Positions 61,511 to 64,000 of a stretch of 64,000 nucleotides of DNA are shown here, in pieces. Both the position numbers and the translations under genes were made by a program. This DNA is from Miltoncostaea oceani (lineage in GTDB: Bacteria; Actinomycetota; Thermoleophilia; Miltoncostaeales; Miltoncostaeaceae). The DNA is taken from assembly GCF_018141545.1 (NCBI RefSeq), contig NZ_CP064356.1:806001-870000 (forward strand), read 5' to 3'. The first letter of the stretch is position 1. The number at the start of each line of letters is the position of its first letter. The notes beneath the pieces are model-generated. The model did no database searches. It worked only from the letters and a program-made list of their open reading frames with translations, and was not told where the DNA came from.

Positions 61511-62911
61511 GTGCCGCCACCCCACCCGCCCGCGCCGCTGCACCGGGAGATCCCCTGGCGGGATCCGCTGGAGCTGTTCGCGGTCGTCGCGGGCGACCGG
61601 CACGCCGCCCTGCTGCACAGCGCCGCCGACGACGGACGCGGCCGCCACTCGCTGATCGCCCTCGAGCCGTTCGGCGTCATCACCGGCCGCGACGGCGCCA
61701 CAGAGGTCGACGGGAGGCGGGTGCCGGGGTCGCCCTTCGACGCCCTGCGCGCCGCGCTCGCGCGGCACGCCACCCCGCGCGTTCCCGGCCTGCCGCCCCT
61801 GCAGGGCGGGGCGGTCGGCGTCCTCGGCTACGAGCTCGGCCGTCACCTGGAGCGGGTCCCGCTCGCCCCGGCCGCGCCGGACGACGCACCCGAGGCGGGC
61901 CTGCTGCTCTGCGACGTCGTCGTGTGCCTCGACAACCGGGCCCGCCGCGCCTGGATCGTCTCGAGCGGCCTGCCCGAGGCCGACCCCGCGGCCCGCGCCG
62001 CCCGCGCCGCCGCCCGGCTCGACCACGTGGAGGCGCGCCTCGCCGCCGCCCGGCCGCTGCCGCCGCCCCCCGCCCCCGCCGCGGCACCGGTCATCGCGTC
62101 GGGCTTCACCCGGGCGTCCTACGAGGACGCGGTGCGCCGGGTGATCGACTACATCCTCGCCGGCGACGTCTTCCAGGTGAACCTGTCGCAGCGCTTCACG
62201 ACGGCCCTGCCGGCGGGGCTCTCCCCCTACGACCTCTTCCGGCGGCTCCAGCGCGCCAACCCCGCCCCCTTCGGCGCCTACCTCGCGCTGGGGGACACCG
62301 TCGTCGCCTCGTCGTCGCCCGAGCGCTTCCTGCGGCTCGGGGACGGGCGGGTCGAGACGCGCCCGATCAAGGGGACCCGGCCGCGCGGCACGACGCCCGA
62401 CGGGGACGCGGCGCTGGCCGCCGAGCTGGAGGCCAGCGAGAAGGACCGCGCCGAGAACGTGATGATCGTGGACCTGATGCGCAACGACCTGTCACGGGTG
62501 TGCCGCGACGGCACCGTCGACGTGCCCCAGCTCTGCGCGGTGGAGCGGTTCGCGACGGTGATGCACCTGGTCTCGTCGGTGACCGGGCGGATGCGGGACG
62601 GCCTCGGCGCGGTCGACCTGCTCGAGGCGTGCTTCCCCGGCGGGTCGATCACCGGCGCCCCGAAGATCCGGGCGATGGAGATCATCGCCGAGCTGGAGCC
62701 CGTGCGCCGCGGCCCCTACTGCGGGGCGATCGGCCACGCCGGCTGGGACGGGTCGCTCGACACCGGCATCGCCATCCGCACCCTCGTGGTGCGGGACGGC
62801 ACCGTGACGTTCGGCGCCGGCGGCGGCGTCGTCGCCGACTCCGACCCCGCCGCGGAGTACGAGGAGACGCTCGCCAAGGCGCGCGCGATGGTGGCGGCCC
62901 TCTCCCCGTGA
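61511..62911 (+). CDS. pabB: Aminodeoxychorismate synthase component I
   Basis: 466 residues from GTG 61511, set by the CATGAT-N6-GTG arrangement. Anthranilate-synthase-type N-terminal domain (about 10-150) and chorismate-binding domain. PIKGT at 285-289 holds the Lys (K287) that forms the covalent intermediate of PabB, whereas TrpE has Ala there. SSSPERFLRL, DLMRNDLSRV, FPGGSITGAPKIRAME and the final GGGVVADSDPAAEYEETL are present. It converts chorismate to 4-amino-4-deoxychorismate in folate synthesis. Overlaps the pabA start (GTGA). Confidence 0.95.
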   Translation: MPPPHPPAPLHREIPWRDPLELFAVVAGDRHAALLHSAADDGRGRHSLIALEPFGVITGRDGATEVDGRRVPGSPFDALRAALARHATPRVPGLPPLQGGAVGVLGYELGRHLERVPLAPAAPDDAPEAGLLLCDVVVCLDNRARRAWIVSSGLPEADPAARAARAAARLDHVEARLAAARPLPPPPAPAAAPVIASGFTRASYEDAVRRVIDYILAGDVFQVNLSQRFTTALPAGLSPYDLFRRLQRANPAPFGAYLALGDTVVASSSPERFLRLGDGRVETRPIKGTRPRGTTPDGDAALAAELEASEKDRAENVMIVDLMRNDLSRVCRDGTVDVPQLCAVERFATVMHLVSSVTGRMRDGLGAVDLLEACFPGGSITGAPKIRAMEIIAELEPVRRGPYCGAIGHAGWDGSLDTGIAIRTLVVRDGTVTFGAGGGVVADSDPAAEYEETLAKARAMVAALSP

Positions 62912-63501
62912 TCGTCCTGATCGACAACCACGACTCCTTCGTCCACAACCTCGCCCGGTACGTGCGGGAGCTGGGGTGGGAGACGGCGGTCGTCCGCTGC
63001 GACGCCGTCACGGTGGAGGAGGTCGCCGGCATGGACCCCTCCCACATCGTCGTCTCCCCGGGGCCCTGCACCCCCGACGAGGCGGGCGTCTCGGTGGAGG
63101 TGGTGCGGCGCCTCGGGCCCCGCGTGCCCCTGCTCGGCGTGTGCCTCGGCCACCAGTGCATCGGCCGGGCCTTCGGCGGGCGGGTGGTCCGCGCCCGGCG
63201 GCCGATGCACGGCAAGGCGTCGCTCATCGCGCACGACGGCGAGGGGATCTTCGCGGGGCTGCCCGACCCGCTCCGCGCCACCCGCTACCACTCGCTGGTG
63301 GTGGAGTCCGAGACCCTCCCCGCCGAGCTCGTCGTCACGGCCCGCAGCGCCGAGGGCGAGATCATGGCGCTCCGCCACCGCGACCACCCCGTCGCGGGCG
63401 TCCAGTTCCACCCCGAGTCGGTCCTCACCGACCGCGGCCACGACCTGCTGCGGTCGTTCCTCGGCCCGGCGCCCCGGGCTCAGTCGTCGTCGAGCACGTA
63501 G
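62908..63501 (+). CDS. pabA: Aminodeoxychorismate synthase glutamine amidotransferase component
   Basis: 197 residues. Class I glutamine amidotransferase: LIDNHDSFVHNL start, VSPGPCTPDEAG, nucleophile C79 in LLGVCLGHQCIG, and catalytic His-Glu in VQFHPESVL. It supplies ammonia to PabB in the same operon; in bacteria it can also serve TrpE. Its final 22 bases overlap the convergent pterin dehydratase gene. pabC is not in the window. Confidence 0.95.
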   Translation: MIVLIDNHDSFVHNLARYVRELGWETAVVRCDAVTVEEVAGMDPSHIVVSPGPCTPDEAGVSVEVVRRLGPRVPLLGVCLGHQCIGRAFGGRVVRARRPMHGKASLIAHDGEGIFAGLPDPLRATRYHSLVVESETLPAELVVTARSAEGEIMALRHRDHPVAGVQFHPESVLTDRGHDLLRSFLGPAPRAQSSSST

Positions 63502-63845
63502 GCGAAGCGCGGGTCGTCGGGGGTCCCGGTGAACGGCCCGTCGCCGGCGCCGGGACGCCACGCGACCACGCCCTCGATGCGCGCGGCCATCGCCAGGTCG
63601 CGTTCGGTCACGCCGCCCGCGTCGTGCGAGGTCAGGCGCACCTCGACCCCGGGGTACGTGACGAGCAGGTCGGGGTGGTGCCAGGCCGCCTCCGCCAGGT
63701 GGCCGACGGCCATCGCCACCATCAGCGACCCCTTCCAGCCACCGGTGCGGTAGGTGCGGACGATGGTGTCGCCGTCGCGCGACCACGCGGCCAGCGCCCC
63801 GGCCAGGCGCGCGTCGACCGTCGCGTCGTTCAGTGCCTCGGCCAT
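63480..63845 (-). CDS. 4a-hydroxytetrahydrobiopterin dehydratase (PCD/PhhB)
   Basis: 121 residues, with GAGGGAGGG before the ATG. The family core is present: GGWKGSLMVAMAVGHLAEAAWHHPDLLVTYPGVEVRLTSHDAGGVTERDLAMAARIE, including the E-x-x-x-H-H-P catalytic patch. It recycles 4a-carbinolamine pterins or, in bacteria without phenylalanine hydroxylase, takes part in molybdopterin or folate metabolism. The C-terminus is longer than usual by about 25 residues. Convergent overlap with pabA fits a pterin/folate context. Confidence 0.95.
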   Translation of the reverse strand: MAEALNDATVDARLAGALAAWSRDGDTIVRTYRTGGWKGSLMVAMAVGHLAEAAWHHPDLLVTYPGVEVRLTSHDAGGVTERDLAMAARIEGVVAWRPGAGDGPFTGTPDDPRFAYVLDDD

Positions 63846-63916
63846 CGGGCCCTCCCTCGCTGTCGTCGTGCGGGGCGCGATCGTACCCCGGTCGTGCCGG
63901 GGCTCCTATCCTCCGC

Positions 63917-64000
63917 GTGCGCGCCGCCCGCCGGGCGGCGGCCGACGACCGGGAGGCCGGGGTGGGCGGGGACGAGGCGACGCTCGACTGGGTGCACGCG
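63917..64000 (+). CDS. Start of an unidentified gene at the window edge
   Basis: An open frame runs to the window end from GTG 63917 (TATCCT 4 bases before) or GTG 63962 (GGGAGG 5 bases before). Visible residues include DEATLDWVHA. Too short for any family. Confidence 0.3.
   Translation, partial: MRAARRAAADDREAGVGGDEATLDWVHA

Noticed and set aside
61511-62911. Anthranilate synthase component I (TrpE)
   Set aside because: The PIKGT motif with Lys is diagnostic of PabB; TrpE has PIAGT. The pabA-type partner and pterin gene also favour folate synthesis.

Overview
The window is very GC-rich (well above 70% G+C by eye) and densely packed with genes. Four-base start/stop overlaps (GTGA, ATGA) are common, and many genes start with GTG. 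Gene content is that of a free-living aerobic actinobacterium: a SigF/RsbW/anti-anti-sigma cassette, a BTAD regulator, a FurA-catalase pair, WYL, MarR and HxlR regulators, F420/FMN-type small oxidoreductases and a GlxA-like copper oxidase. This would fit a deep-branching lineage such as Thermoleophilia, but the placement is inferred from gene content and was not computed.

Layout. 1-3339: end of a nucleotide-sugar locus (DegT aminotransferase, DUF354 protein, FlaA1/WbpM-like dehydratase, small Cys protein). 3349-7267: membrane protein behind a perfect palindrome, HxlR-PPOX pair, and lon behind a twin inverted-repeat operator. 7345-11525: LysR regulator followed by a translationally coupled flavoprotein - phosphosulfolactate synthase - ATP sulfurylase operon. 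11538-15391: cytochrome P460-like lipoprotein and two exported glycosidase-like proteins. 15416-19468: YihY, two HATPase proteins, SigF-type sigma factor, divergent STAS protein, UppP. 19509-25391: subtilase, zinc-ribbon/PAS protein, aldo-keto reductase, degenerate GGDEF protein, epimerase, UBP zinc finger protein.

25447-28114: tRNA-Ala(UGC) carrying a small, compositionally distinct island. A 35-bp copy of the tRNA 3' end closes it. Paired 19-bp repeats lie just inside each end. It holds a frameshifted excisionase relic and one intact cargo gene for an exported M23 peptidase with a beta-propeller; no integrase is visible.

28192-47798: BTAD regulator, berberine-bridge-type oxidase, HD-GYP protein, exported beta-helix protein, WYL/VOC pair, metal P-type ATPase (N-terminus probably frameshifted), ABC exporter, and beta-oxidation genes (thiolase, enoyl-CoA hydratase, 3-hydroxyacyl-CoA dehydrogenase) next to a zinc alcohol dehydrogenase. 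48035-53109: NarL-type two-component pair with an unusual Cys/His cluster in the sensor, a 24-copy 23-bp tandem repeat, MarR-MFS pair, and a TusA-like protein. 53158-58890: catalase-FurA, DUF2231 relic, OmpR-type two-component system divergent from three related small anchored proteins with proline/acidic/Arg-Gly tails. 58917-64000: copper radical oxidase, PabB-PabA, pterin carbinolamine dehydratase, and the edge of a further gene.

A recurring architecture is a TANNNT -10 box 5-8 bases before the first start codon of a transcription unit (at least twelve cases, plus three with a CATGAT or GATGAT box). This suggests that leaderless mRNAs are the normal mode for first genes here, while downstream genes rely on overlapping stops or Shine-Dalgarno sites.
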